From contig DATCLY010000029.1 of NCBI GenBank assembly GCA_036563665.1, positions 1 to 64,000 on the forward strand: DNA of 64,000 nt, written 5' to 3'. Source of the DNA: FEN-1219 sp036563665 (GTDB lineage: Bacteria > Pseudomonadota > Gammaproteobacteria > Steroidobacterales > Rariloculaceae). Every line of letters begins with the position of its first letter. The stretch's first letter is position 1. The position numbers were made by a program, and so were the translations under genes. This document shows, piece by piece, positions 32,491 through 41,822 of this stretch. Under the pieces are notes generated by a model. That model did not search any database, was not told the origin of the DNA, and worked only from the letters and a program-made list of their open reading frames with translations.

Positions 32491-33467
32491 GCGCGCGGGC
32501 CGCGTGCGCGGGAGAGCCCGCCGCCGCGGCGCCGCGGCGCTGCGCGACGGCCGAGCGCCTCGCGCGCCTGTGCGCCGTCGCGCTCATGACTGTCGAGCCG
32601 TCACCGCACGCGGTCGCGCAGGACGCGCAGATCGAGACCTTTCACGTCCAAGGCAACGTGCATCTCCTGGTCGGCGCGGGCGCGAACGTCGCCGTGCAGA
32701 TCGGCGACGAAGGCGTGCTCGTGGTAGACACGGGTCCCGCGGCCGCGCGCGACGCGATGCTCGCGGCGATCCGAAGGCTTACGGACCGCCCCATCCGCTG
32801 GATCGTCAACACGAATGCCGACGCCGATCACACGGGCGGCAACGAGACCATCTCGCAGGCCGGCGTGACGGTGAACGGCAATCCCGCCGCAATCATCGCC
32901 CACGAGCGCGTGCTCACGCGCATGTCCGAGCAGGGCCGCGCCATCACCGAGCTGCCGCTGAACACGTTTTTCGAGTCGCAGCGCGACTTCAGCTTCAACG
33001 GCGAGGCGATCTTTCTCTACCACGTGCCGAACGCGCACACGGACGGCGACATCGTCGTGTACTTCCGCGGCTCCGACGTGCTCGTGGCGGGCGATCTCTT
33101 CACCACCACCCAGTATCCCGTCATCGACCTCGAGGCCGGCGGCGGCATCGACGGCGTCATCGAGGGGTTGAACCTCATGCTCGACGTGGCCGTGCCGCGC
33201 TATCTGCAGGAAGGGGGCACCTACGTCATCCCCGGCCACGGACGCGTGGGCGATGAGGCGGACATCGTGGAGTACCGCGACATGGTGGTGATCCTGCGCG
33301 AGCGGATCGCGGACATGGTGCGCCGCGGCATGACGCTCGAGCAGGTGCTCGCGGCGCGGCCCGCCCTGGACTACGACCCGCGCTACGACCGGGGCGGCGA
33401 ATGGACCAGCCGCATGTTCGTCGAGGCCGTGTACCGCGACCTGAAGCGCAAGCTCGGAGGCGAATGA
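32487..33467 (+). CDS. Metallo-beta-lactamase-fold protein with an altered HxHxDH motif, secreted
   Basis: 326 residues from ATG 32487, overlapping the preceding stop by four bases; a signal-like stretch (ARLCAVALMTVEPSPHAVAQ) precedes the mature protein. MBL fold: GVLVVDTGPAAARDAML, then at 108-118 WIVNTNADADHTGGNE where NTHxHxDH is expected: residue 110 is Asn and 112 is Asp in place of the first two histidines, while Asp114 and His115 are kept. HVPNAHTDGDIVV, VLVAGDLFTT and TYVIPGHGRVG supply the other ligands. A one-metal site resembling B2 enzymes (which use Asn) is possible. Substrate unknown; quinoprotein-relay-type MBL proteins are a distant comparison. Third gene of the secreted operon. 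Confidence 0.85.
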   Translation: MSARAACAGEPAAAAPRRCATAERLARLCAVALMTVEPSPHAVAQDAQIETFHVQGNVHLLVGAGANVAVQIGDEGVLVVDTGPAAARDAMLAAIRRLTDRPIRWIVNTNADADHTGGNETISQAGVTVNGNPAAIIAHERVLTRMSEQGRAITELPLNTFFESQRDFSFNGEAIFLYHVPNAHTDGDIVVYFRGSDVLVAGDLFTTTQYPVIDLEAGGGIDGVIEGLNLMLDVAVPRYLQEGGTYVIPGHGRVGDEADIVEYRDMVVILRERIADMVRRGMTLEQVLAARPALDYDPRYDRGGEWTSRMFVEAVYRDLKRKLGGE

Positions 33468-34312
33468 AGATGCGCCGGAGGCTCATCGTCCTGATCGCCG
33501 CGGCGTGCGCGTGCGCGCCGGCGGGGGCGCAGCGCGGCCCCGCGCCCGGCTCCGCCCGCGAGACCGCGCCCGTCGATCTCACGGGCTACTGGGTGTCGGT
33601 CGTCACGGAAGACTGGCGCCACCGCATGGCGACGCCGCGCAAGGGCGACTACGAGAGCGTGCCGCTCAACGACGAAGGCCGCCGCGCGGCCGACGCGTGG
33701 GATCTCGCGGCCGACAACGCCGCGGGCCTCGAGTGCAAGGCGTTCGGCGTGGGCGGCATCATGCGCCAGCCGGGCCGGCTGCACATCCACTGGCGCGACG
33801 ACGACACGCTGCAGATCGACTTCGACGCGGGCTCCCAGACGCGGCTGCTGCACTTCGATCCCTCGGCGCCCGTGCCCGAGGAGCGCACCTGGCAGGGTCA
33901 CTCGATCGCGACGTGGCTGCGTCCGCCGCAGGTGGGCGGCCCGGTGCGGGCCCAGATCGGCAACGTCACGGGGCCGGTCGCCGCGGGCGGCGGCGGCCGC
34001 GGGCAGCGCGGCGGTCCTCCGCCCCCGGCCTCGCTGAGCGAGGGCGGCTCGCTCGAGGTCCGCACCACCCATTTCCGCGCGGGGTACCTGCGCAAGAACG
34101 GCGTGCCGTACAGCGAGGACGCGCGGATCACCGAGTACTTCCACCGCTTGCCGCCGCACCCGAACGGCGACACGTGGTTGCACGTGCTCACGATCGTAGA
34201 GGACCCGCGCTACCTCACCGACCGCTTCTACACGAGCACGCATTTCAAGCTCGAGCGCGACGGCCGCAACTTCGATCCGAAGCCCTGCCGCACGGCCCCG
34301 CCGCCGCCGTGA
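33464..34312 (+). CDS. Secreted protein of unknown function, distant member of the same family
   Basis: 282 residues from ATG 33464, overlapping the MBL stop by four bases. Signal peptide MKMRRRLIVLIAAACACAPAGAQ. TGYWVSVVTEDWRHRMATPRKGDYESVPLNDEGRRAADAWD and the later THFRAGYLRKNGVPYSEDARITEYFHRLPPHPNGDTW and VEDPRYLTDRFYTSTHFKLERD parallel the 31600 protein in order. The WxGDxL motif itself has drifted (it reads GGSLEVRTTHF) and a Gly/Arg/Pro-rich insert separates the halves. It ends the operon. Role unknown; the gene order DUF6152, family, MBL, family suggests one process outside the cytoplasm. Confidence 0.8.
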   Translation: MKMRRRLIVLIAAACACAPAGAQRGPAPGSARETAPVDLTGYWVSVVTEDWRHRMATPRKGDYESVPLNDEGRRAADAWDLAADNAAGLECKAFGVGGIMRQPGRLHIHWRDDDTLQIDFDAGSQTRLLHFDPSAPVPEERTWQGHSIATWLRPPQVGGPVRAQIGNVTGPVAAGGGGRGQRGGPPPPASLSEGGSLEVRTTHFRAGYLRKNGVPYSEDARITEYFHRLPPHPNGDTWLHVLTIVEDPRYLTDRFYTSTHFKLERDGRNFDPKPCRTAPPPP

Positions 34313-34331
34313 GGGGCGGCGCAACCCGGCG

Positions 34332-36824
34332 CTAGCGAGCGAGCACCTCCGCGCGGCGCGCGCGGATCCTGTGCTTGAGCGCCTGCAAGCGCCGCGCGTC
34401 GCCCGCGAAAGGCCCCGCGGCAGGCTCCGCGGCGCCCGCGAGCATCGCGTGCAGGATGACGTCGGCGCGGTTCGCGTTCAAACCGGCGCCGGCGAGGTAC
34501 TGCAGGCGGAGGTTGCGGTCCGTGTTGATCGCGGCGCCGTCGAGCCAGCCGCCGAGCTCCGCGCGGCCGCCGGCGAAGGTCGCGAGCAGGTCGACGCCCG
34601 AGGCGAAGCCCACCTCGCGCAGCGATGCGGCCACCCGCTCGTAGCCCGCGCTGCGCAGGCGCCGCTCCAGCCGATCCACATCGAGCGGCGCGTCGCCCGC
34701 GCGGCCGAGCAGCACGGCGTCGTAGCCCGCGCCGCGCACCGTGTTGGCGAACACCGCGCCGTTCGGAAACACCTCGAAGAACGTGGCGATCGCGCTGCGC
34801 ACGGCGTCCTCCGTGGTCTCGTAGAGCTGCAGGAACGCGGTCACGGTGCCGCCGGGGTTGAGCCGCGACTTCGCGAGTCGCCAGAACTCCCGCGTGTAGA
34901 GCGCGGCCGCGCCCTTCGCCCAGGGATCGAGCGGGTCCGACGTGATGCCGTCGAACGTGGCCGACGTGGTGGCGAGGAAATGCCGGCCGTCGTCCACGAC
35001 GAGCTCGACCTTCGGGTCGCGCACGACGCCGAAGTTGTGCGCCGCGAAGTGCTCGGCCGCCACCTCGCGCGCGAGCGGCTCGATCTCCGCTACGACCACG
35101 CGCGCGACGCCCGGGTCGAGCGCGACGGCGCCGGCCGTGATGCCCGCGCCGAGGCCGATCACCAGAACCGAGCGTGGGTCGTCCGCCGTGAGCGTGGTGA
35201 GATGCCCCAGCATGCGCTCGAGCCGCACGTCCTGCGGGTACGTGGAGGCCTGCGCCTTGCCCGCGTTGTGATAAGTGAGCGCGCCGGTCGCTTGCCGCGA
35301 CACGGCCACCGGCCCCGTGATTCCCTCGCGCACGTAGATCACCTCGGCGCCGGCGCTGCGCGTGGGCATGAAGCGACCGAAGGCCGCGAGCTCCGGGGGC
35401 AAGGCCGGGACCGCGAAAACGAGCGCCGCGGCCGCGCCCGCGCCGAGCCAGGCCGCGCGGCGGACCGGGCGGGCGGCGTGCGACGCGAGCACGAGGAGCC
35501 CCGCGCCCGCGGACAGCACGATGGCGAGCTGCTGGGTGCCGCGCCCGCCGAGCGAGACCACGAGCACGAAGCTCGTCGCGAGCGCGCCCAGGATGGCGCC
35601 CGCGGTGTTCGCGGCGTAGAGCGGCCCCACGCACCGCCCGGGCTGCCGGCCGCGCTCGGCGAGCGCCGCGAGCGCGAGCGGGAAGCTCGCGCCCCAGAGC
35701 ACGGCGCCGGGCAGCACGGGCAGCGCCGTGCGCAGCAAATCGAGCTCGAGCGCCACGCGCGCCGACGACGCGAGGGTGGGGTCGAGCGGCCAGTAGGGCA
35801 GCGACCGCGCGATCGTGAACGCCGCCCACGCGATCGCGGCGGCGGCGAGGAGCTGGCAGCCGCCGAGCGCGGCGCCCGGCGACGCGCGCCGCGACCAGGC
35901 GCTGCCCGCGGCGCCGCCGGCGCCGAGGCCGAGCAGGAACACGGCGAGGATCAGGGCAAAGGTGTAGACCGTGCCGCCGAGGAGCAGCGCCAGGTGGCGC
36001 GTCCAGAGCACCTCCGCGGCGAGCGCCGTCGCGCCCGAGAGCGCGGCGGCCGCGTACACGGGCCACCCCGGGGCGTGCGGAGCCGCCGCGCCGGGAGGCA
36101 GGGCCGCGGCCGCCGCGGCCGATGACGGCACCCTGGCGCTCAAGGCGAGACAGGCGAGACCGGCCGCGGCGTTCGACCCGGCCGCCGCGAACGTGGCGAA
36201 GGCGGAGTCATGCGCGCGCAGCAGGTAGAAGGCCGCGAGCACGCAGCCCGCCACGCCGCCCGCGACGTTCGCCGCGTACAGAACCCCGAGCCGCGCCGCG
36301 CCGCCCGCTGTGGGCTCCACCCAGCGCCCCGCCACGGGCAGCGTCGCGCCCATGAGCACGGTGGGCGGCAGCAGGCAGAGCGCCGCGGCCGCGGCGCGCA
36401 GCGCAAGGCCGGAGAACCCGCCGCCGCCCACGGCGGCGTACGCCGTGCCGATGCCGGGCAGCGCGAGCAGCACGACGAGCGCGAGCGCCGCCACCGCGAG
36501 CTCGATGAGGCCCAGCACGCGCAGGGGGTGCGCGCGCGCCGGCACGAGGCGGGGCGCCAGCAGGCTGCCGAGACAGAGCCCGCCCATGATGGTGCCGAGC
36601 AGCACGCCGAGCGACGGCGCGGACGTGCCGATGACGAGGCCGAGGAGCTCCAGCCACGCGATCTGATAGACGAGCGCCGCGCAGCCGCTCAGCGCGAACG
36701 CCGCGATCAGGACGGCGGGCGCGATCCGCGGCACGACCTCTGCATGAGCATGCAGCTCTCCTCGGGCACTGGGCGGGGTAGATGGCGCGCGGCGGAGCGG
36801 CGCCCCCGCCGCGCCGCGAGCCAT
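34332..36824 (-). CDS. Membrane protein fused to a spermidine-synthase-like domain
   Basis: Up to 830 residues from ATG 36824; a GTG at 36734 with GAGG upstream is an equally good start. About ten to twelve hydrophobic helices fill residues 50-490 (LIAAFALSGCAALVYQIAWLELLGL, VLMGATLPVAGRW, LSGATALAAEVLWTRHLALLLGG). Then a methyltransferase-like fold: TYHNAGKAQASTYPQDVRLERMLGHLTTLTADDPRSVLVIGLGAGITAG, VVVAEIEPLARE, VELVVDDGRHFLATT. It has the SpeE-like domain including the Asp-rich DDGRHFL turn, but in these fusions polyamine synthesis is not shown. Known as 'fused MFS/spermidine synthase'. Single gene, converging on the operon at 34312. Confidence 0.8.
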   Translation of the reverse strand: MARGAAGAPLRRAPSTPPSARGELHAHAEVVPRIAPAVLIAAFALSGCAALVYQIAWLELLGLVIGTSAPSLGVLLGTIMGGLCLGSLLAPRLVPARAHPLRVLGLIELAVAALALVVLLALPGIGTAYAAVGGGGFSGLALRAAAAALCLLPPTVLMGATLPVAGRWVEPTAGGAARLGVLYAANVAGGVAGCVLAAFYLLRAHDSAFATFAAAGSNAAAGLACLALSARVPSSAAAAAALPPGAAAPHAPGWPVYAAAALSGATALAAEVLWTRHLALLLGGTVYTFALILAVFLLGLGAGGAAGSAWSRRASPGAALGGCQLLAAAAIAWAAFTIARSLPYWPLDPTLASSARVALELDLLRTALPVLPGAVLWGASFPLALAALAERGRQPGRCVGPLYAANTAGAILGALATSFVLVVSLGGRGTQQLAIVLSAGAGLLVLASHAARPVRRAAWLGAGAAAALVFAVPALPPELAAFGRFMPTRSAGAEVIYVREGITGPVAVSRQATGALTYHNAGKAQASTYPQDVRLERMLGHLTTLTADDPRSVLVIGLGAGITAGAVALDPGVARVVVAEIEPLAREVAAEHFAAHNFGVVRDPKVELVVDDGRHFLATTSATFDGITSDPLDPWAKGAAALYTREFWRLAKSRLNPGGTVTAFLQLYETTEDAVRSAIATFFEVFPNGAVFANTVRGAGYDAVLLGRAGDAPLDVDRLERRLRSAGYERVAASLREVGFASGVDLLATFAGGRAELGGWLDGAAINTDRNLRLQYLAGAGLNANRADVILHAMLAGAAEPAAGPFAGDARRLQALKHRIRARRAEVLAR

Positions 36825-36925
36825 CCTAGGGAAACGCGCCGGGCCGCACAACCGCGGCGGGGCGGGCGCCGACGAGGCTGGCAGCAGGGGGCGGGGAAAC
36901 GCTAATCTCGGTCGAGAGTGGGATC

Positions 36926-38869
36926 ATGGGTACGTCCACGCACGACAACGGAAGCACTGCACCCCGGCAAGGCCGCCTGGCCGGGGTCGATTACCACCGT
37001 CTGGTCTCGAGCGTCCAGGACTACGCCATCTTCATGATCGACCCCGCGGGCCGCGTGGCGAGCTGGAACGCGGGCGCGGAAGCCATGAGCGGCTACACCG
37101 AGATGGAGATCCTGGGCGCGCCTTTCTCCTGTTTGTACCCGTCGGAGCGGATCGCCGCCGGCTCGCCCGACCGTGAGCTCGCCCGGGCGGCCGAGGACGG
37201 GCGCTATGAAGAGGAGGGGTGGCACGTTCGCAAGGACGGTTCCCGTTATTGGGCGAGCGTCGTGCTCACCGCGCTGCGCGACGAAGCCGGTGGACCGGCG
37301 GGCTTCACGGTTATCGCACGGGACGTGAGCGCCCGGCAGGCGGCGGCCGAAGCGCTGCGCGAGAGCGAGGAGCGCTTTCGCGCGCTCGTGGAAGGCATTT
37401 CCGACTACGCCATCTTCATGCTCGGTCGCAACGGCTTCGTGAGCAGCTGGAACACCGGCGCCGAGCGCATCCAGGGCTACACGAGCGACGAGATCATCGG
37501 CAAGCACTTCTCGCGCTTCTACACCGCGGAAGACGTGGCCGCCAACAAGCCGTGGCAGGAGCTCGCCCTGGCCAAGGAGAACGGCAGGGCTGCGAGCGAA
37601 GGCTGGCGCGTGCGGCGCGATGGATCGCTGTTCTGGGCGAGCAGCGTCATCACCGCGTTGCACGACTCGAACGGTCAGCTCTACGGCTTCGCCAGCGTGA
37701 CGCAGGACCTCACGCAGCGGCGGCACGCGGAGGCGCTCGCCGACACGGCCGAGCGCATGCACGAGTTCCTCGCGATGCTCGCGCACGAGCTCCGCAATCC
37801 GCTCGCGCCCATCCGCAACGCCGTGGCGCTCATGGGCAAGAAGGGTCTGCCCGATCCCACGCTCGAGTCGATGCGGCAGACCATCGACCGGCAGAGCGCG
37901 CAGCTGACGCGCATCGTCGACGATCTGCTCGACATCAACCGCATCGCCCGGGGGCGCTTCGCGGTGCAGCTCGAGCCCACCGACCTGAAGGACGTGCTGG
38001 CGCGTGCGGTGGAGGCGAGCCAGCCGCTCATCGACGCGCAGGGCCATCGGCTGCAGCTCAACATTCCCGCCGGTCCGCTCCCGCTCCACGGCGACGCGCT
38101 GCGCCTCACGCAGGCGTTCGTGAACATCCTGAACAACGCCGCGAAGTACACCGCGACCGGTGGCGACATCACGTTGCGCGCCGGCGTGCGCGGCGCGGAC
38201 GTCGAGGTGCGCGTGCGCGACACGGGCAGGGGCATCCCGCGCGACGATCTCGAGAAGGTGTTCGACCTGTTCACGCAGATCGACCCCGACACGCATCGGG
38301 CGGAAGGCGGGCTCGGCGTCGGCCTCGCGCTCGTGCGTCGCGTGGTGGAGCTGCACGGCGGCGCGGTGCAGGCACGCAGCGAAGGTCCCGGGCGCGGCAG
38401 CGAGTTCATCGTGCGCTTGCCGCTCGCCATCCGCGGGCCGAGCGCGGTGCCGAGCGAGCGGCCGCAGGCGCCCGCGCGCGCCGGCTCCATGCGCATGCTC
38501 GTGGCGGACGACAACGAGGACGCGGCCGACAGCCTGCGGATGCTGCTCGAGGCGATGGGGCACGACGTGCTCGCCCTCTACGACGGCCCTGCCGTGCTGG
38601 CCGCCGTGGAGTCGTTCCGTCCCGACGTCGTCCTGCTCGACATCGGCATGCCGCACATGAGCGGCTACGACCTCGCGCGCGAGCTGCGCGCCAAGTCCGG
38701 CGACGCCGGTCCCGCGCTCGTGGCCGTCACGGGCTGGGGCCAGGAGGCGGACCGCCAGCGCGCACTCGGCGCGGGCTTCCACCACCACTTCACCAAGCCG
38801 GTGACCGAAGAAGCGCTCCAACGGCTCCTGGCCGGCATCTGGAGCGAGCGCCACGGCGTCCCGAGCTGA
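36926..38869 (+). CDS. Hybrid sensor histidine kinase (PAS-PAS-HisKA-ATPase-REC)
   Basis: 647 residues, no membrane helices, so a cytoplasmic sensor. PAS 1 is about 25-135 (DYAIFMIDPAGRVASWN), PAS 2 about 150-262. Then HisKA with His287 in LAHELRNPLAP, an ATPase domain (NNAAKYT, RDTGRGIP, GGLGVGLALV) and a C-terminal receiver from about 523 with acid cluster ADDNED, Asp572 in VVLLDIGMP and Lys in HHFTKPV. Each PAS has the YWASVV/FWASSV ending seen in PAS S-boxes, and neither shows an obvious haem or flavin signature. No partner regulator is adjacent, so it is an orphan; whether it controls the sigma-54 regulon is open. Confidence 0.92.
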   Translation: MGTSTHDNGSTAPRQGRLAGVDYHRLVSSVQDYAIFMIDPAGRVASWNAGAEAMSGYTEMEILGAPFSCLYPSERIAAGSPDRELARAAEDGRYEEEGWHVRKDGSRYWASVVLTALRDEAGGPAGFTVIARDVSARQAAAEALRESEERFRALVEGISDYAIFMLGRNGFVSSWNTGAERIQGYTSDEIIGKHFSRFYTAEDVAANKPWQELALAKENGRAASEGWRVRRDGSLFWASSVITALHDSNGQLYGFASVTQDLTQRRHAEALADTAERMHEFLAMLAHELRNPLAPIRNAVALMGKKGLPDPTLESMRQTIDRQSAQLTRIVDDLLDINRIARGRFAVQLEPTDLKDVLARAVEASQPLIDAQGHRLQLNIPAGPLPLHGDALRLTQAFVNILNNAAKYTATGGDITLRAGVRGADVEVRVRDTGRGIPRDDLEKVFDLFTQIDPDTHRAEGGLGVGLALVRRVVELHGGAVQARSEGPGRGSEFIVRLPLAIRGPSAVPSERPQAPARAGSMRMLVADDNEDAADSLRMLLEAMGHDVLALYDGPAVLAAVESFRPDVVLLDIGMPHMSGYDLARELRAKSGDAGPALVAVTGWGQEADRQRALGAGFHHHFTKPVTEEALQRLLAGIWSERHGVPS

Positions 38870-38905
38870 CGGCCGCTCGCCGCCATCTGCGATGACCGGG
38901 GCCTC

Positions 38906-40099
38906 GTGATGCTGATCGCGTTGCTCGTGCTCGCGACGATGCTCGGGCCGCTCGCGATGTCGTCTTTCATCCCGGCCATCCCCGCCATCCAGCAGGGCTT
39001 CGGCGTGCCGACCACCACGGCGCAGCTCACGCTCACGGTGTCGGTACTGTCCATGGCCCTGAGCTCGCTGATCTACGGCACTTTGGCCGATCGCTACGGC
39101 CGCCGGCCGGTGCTGCTCGGGGGCGTGGCGCTCGCCATCGCGGGCTCGGTGATCTGCGCCGTGGCGGGCTCCGTGTGGCTCGTGATCGTGGGACGCGCGC
39201 TGCAGGCCGCGGGCGCGATCGCGGGCCTCGTGCTGTCGCGCGTGATCGTGCGCGACGTCTACGGCGACGAGCGCTCGGCCAGCGTGCTCGCCTACGTCAC
39301 GGCGGCCATGGCCGTCGCGCCCATGCTGGGGCCGCTCGCCGGCGGCTACCTGATCGACTACTTCGGCTGGCGCAGCGTGTTCGTGGCGGTGGCCGTGCTC
39401 GCCAGCCTGCTGCTCGGGCTGCTGCTGGTGCGGCTGCGGGAGACGCATCCCGGGCCGGGCGGCACGAGCGGCCGGCTCTTGCCCGGCCGGGAGTACGCGG
39501 CGCTGCTCGGTCGCTTCGCCTTCCTGCGCTACGCGATCTACGGCGCCGCGATGCAGGGCACGTTCATGGCGTTCATCGCCGGCGCGCCGTACGTCGCGAC
39601 GCAGGTCTTCGCGCTGTCGGCGAGCGCGTATGGCTGGCATTTCATCGTGTGCCCGATCGGCTACCTCACCGGCAGCGTCATCGCCGGCCGCTTCGGCGGG
39701 CGGTTCGAGCGCGAGCCGCTGCTGCACGCGGGCGGCCTGCTCACCGTCGTGATCTGCGCGGTCGCCCTATGGCTCGCGCTCCGGCCCGGCTTCACGCCGA
39801 TGCAGTTCTTCGTGCCGGTGGGCGTGCTGTCGTGCGTGATCGGCATCGTGTTTCCGAGCGCGCAGGTGGGCGTGCTCGTGAGCGGCGGGGAGCTGTCGGG
39901 GTCCGCATCGGGGCTCTTCAGCTTCATCCAGCTCGCGCTCGGCGCCGCGCTCGCGCAGCTCGTGGGTGCGCTGCTCGAGCACGGCCCGGCCGCCGTCACT
40001 GCCGTGATGGCGGCCGTGGCCGTGGTCGGCTTCGGCGTGCTGCTGCTGCGGCCGAAGCCGGCGGCGCTGCCGCTGCCGAGCGCCGAGAGCGGCGGTTGA
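38906..40099 (+). CDS. Bcr/CflA-family multidrug efflux MFS transporter
   Basis: About 397 residues from GTG 38906 (ATG 38909 is equally likely). Twelve membrane helices. The motif-A loop is YGTLADRYGRRPVLLGGVAL between helices 2 and 3, and ALQAAGAIAGLVLSRVIVRDVYG plus PMLGPLAGGYLIDYFGWRSVF are typical for DHA1 Bcr/CflA drug:proton antiporters. Placed between an orphan kinase gene and czcI-like; no evidence of shared regulation. Confidence 0.88.
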   Translation: MMLIALLVLATMLGPLAMSSFIPAIPAIQQGFGVPTTTAQLTLTVSVLSMALSSLIYGTLADRYGRRPVLLGGVALAIAGSVICAVAGSVWLVIVGRALQAAGAIAGLVLSRVIVRDVYGDERSASVLAYVTAAMAVAPMLGPLAGGYLIDYFGWRSVFVAVAVLASLLLGLLLVRLRETHPGPGGTSGRLLPGREYAALLGRFAFLRYAIYGAAMQGTFMAFIAGAPYVATQVFALSASAYGWHFIVCPIGYLTGSVIAGRFGGRFEREPLLHAGGLLTVVICAVALWLALRPGFTPMQFFVPVGVLSCVIGIVFPSAQVGVLVSGGELSGSASGLFSFIQLALGAALAQLVGALLEHGPAAVTAVMAAVAVVGFGVLLLRPKPAALPLPSAESGG

Positions 40100-40143
40100 C
40101 GCCGTTCGTTGCGCGGGGGCGTCGATTGAGGGAACATCCGCGC

Positions 40144-40473
40144 ATGCGCAGGTGGATCTTGCTGCTGTCGCTGCTCGGGCTCGTGCTGAGCGGCTTCGAA
40201 GGCGTGGCCGAGGAGCTCGACTCGGACGCCTGTGACAGCGGCCCCGGCTTCGAGCTGCACCACGACCACTCGCTCCCCGACGGCGGCAGCGGCGACGGGC
40301 CCGGCGGCGATTCCACGGCCGCGCATTTCTGTCACTGCGCTGCTCACGGCGTGCCGCTCGCGTCCTGGTGGAGCGTCCCGGTCAGCGAGGAGCATGCGCG
40401 GCGCTGGGTCGGGCCGCAGGCCTCGTTCTCCTCTTTCGCCATTCCCCCGCCCGTGAAGCCCCCGATCGCCTGA
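40144..40473 (+). CDS. Small His/Cys-rich exported protein, CzcI-like
   Basis: 109 residues from ATG 40144. A signal peptide (RRWILLLSLLGLVLSGFEGVAEE) is followed by an acid- and His-rich mature part: GFELHHDHSLPDGG and AAHFCHCAAHGVPLAS. It lies 68 bases before czcC on the same strand. In Cupriavidus-type operons a small periplasmic protein, CzcI, has the same position, size and metal-ligand bias and tunes czc expression or metal sensing. Homology by eye is only approximate, but the context supports a periplasmic metal-binding role. Confidence 0.6.
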   Translation: MRRWILLLSLLGLVLSGFEGVAEELDSDACDSGPGFELHHDHSLPDGGSGDGPGGDSTAAHFCHCAAHGVPLASWWSVPVSEEHARRWVGPQASFSSFAIPPPVKPPIA

Positions 40474-40541
40474 TCCGCACGGACCACGCGTCGCGGCGCC
40501 GTGTGCCGCGGCGCCCGTGATCGGATAGGGGGGATCGGAGC

Positions 40542-41822
40542 ATGATCTCGAGTCTCGGCGGCACGCCGAGCCGTTTCGTATTGCGCGCCTGCGTGGTGGC
40601 GTGCGTTCTCGCCGGCGCTACGCAGGCGCAGGACTCGCCGGACGGCCTCACGATGCAGGACGCCGTGGCCCGTGCGCTCGCCCGCAACCCGGGCGTGCGC
40701 GCGGCGGCGTCCGCCGTGGCCGCCGAGCGCGCCCGACGGGATGCGGCCGCGCTGCCGCCGCCGCTCGTGCTCGAGGGCGAGCTCGAGGACTTCGCGGGCT
40801 CGGGCGTCGCTGCGGGGCTCGACGGCGCGGAGACCACGCTCGGCGTCGGCACCGTGCTCGAGCTCGGAGGCAAGCGCGCCTTGCGGGCCGCGGCGGGCGA
40901 TGCCCGCGTGGCGCTCGCGAGCACGGAGGCCGATCTGCTGCGGCTCGACCTCGCCGCCGAGGCGGCGCGGCGCTTTGTCGCCGCCGGCGCGGAGCAGGAG
41001 CGGCTCGCGCTCGCGGAGGAGGCGGCGGCCGTGGCGCGCCGCACGCTCGAGCTCGTGCAGGCCCGAGTGGAAGTGGGCCGCGCGTCGGACGCGGAGCTCG
41101 CGAGCGCCGAGGTGGAGGTGACCCGGGCGGAGCTCGAGATCGCCGCGCGGCGCCGGCGGGCGGAAGCGCTGCGCGTGGCGCTCGCCGCGCTCTGGGGCGA
41201 CGAGCGGTCCGATTTCGAGCGCGTGGCGGCGCGCTTCGACGAGGTGGGCGAGGCGCCGCCGTTCGAGGCGCTGCGGGCGCGCCTCGATGCGAACCCCGAC
41301 CTCGTCAGGCTGGCGAGCGAAGCCCGCATTCTGGAAGCCGAGCGCCGCCTCGCCGATGCGCAAGCCCGCCGCGACGTGCAGTTGTCCGCCGGCGTGCGGC
41401 ATCTCGGCGTCTCCGACGACGCCGCGCTCGTGCTCGGCGTGAGCGTGCCGCTCGGGAGCACCGCGCGGGCCGCACCAGGCCGCGCCGCGGCGCGCGCCGA
41501 GCTCGAGCGTCTGCCGCTCGAGACCGAGCGCCGACGGCTCGACCTCCTGGCCACGCTCTACGAGCTGCATCAAGCGCTGCTCGGGGCCCGCGAGACCTTC
41601 CTCGCCTTGACGACCGACGTGCTGCCCGAGGCGGAGCGCGCCGTCGCGCTCTACGCCCGGGGCTTCGAGGTCGGCAGCCACACGCTGCTCGAGCTCGTGG
41701 AAGCGCAGGAGCGGCTGCTCGCGGTGCGCGGCGAGCGGCTCGAGGCGGCGCTCGCGTATCGCGAGGCGGCGATCGACATCGAGCACCTGCTGGGCGGATG
41801 GCCGCCGGGAGTCGTGCCATGA
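40542..41822 (+). CDS. czcC: Outer-membrane efflux protein CzcC (TolC family)
   Basis: 426 residues. Signal (VVACVLAGATQAQ) then two tandem OEP-type helical repeats: DAVARALARNPGVRAAASAVAAERAR, LGVGTVLELGGKRALRAAAG, RRTLELVQARVEVGRASDAELASAEVEVTRAELE and, in the second half, LVRLASEARILEAERRLADAQARRDV, VGSHTLLELVEAQERLLAVRGERLEAALAYREA. It forms the outer-membrane channel of an RND metal pump. It overlaps czcB by four bases. Confidence 0.9.
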   Translation: MISSLGGTPSRFVLRACVVACVLAGATQAQDSPDGLTMQDAVARALARNPGVRAAASAVAAERARRDAAALPPPLVLEGELEDFAGSGVAAGLDGAETTLGVGTVLELGGKRALRAAAGDARVALASTEADLLRLDLAAEAARRFVAAGAEQERLALAEEAAAVARRTLELVQARVEVGRASDAELASAEVEVTRAELEIAARRRRAEALRVALAALWGDERSDFERVAARFDEVGEAPPFEALRARLDANPDLVRLASEARILEAERRLADAQARRDVQLSAGVRHLGVSDDAALVLGVSVPLGSTARAAPGRAAARAELERLPLETERRRLDLLATLYELHQALLGARETFLALTTDVLPEAERAVALYARGFEVGSHTLLELVEAQERLLAVRGERLEAALAYREAAIDIEHLLGGWPPGVVP

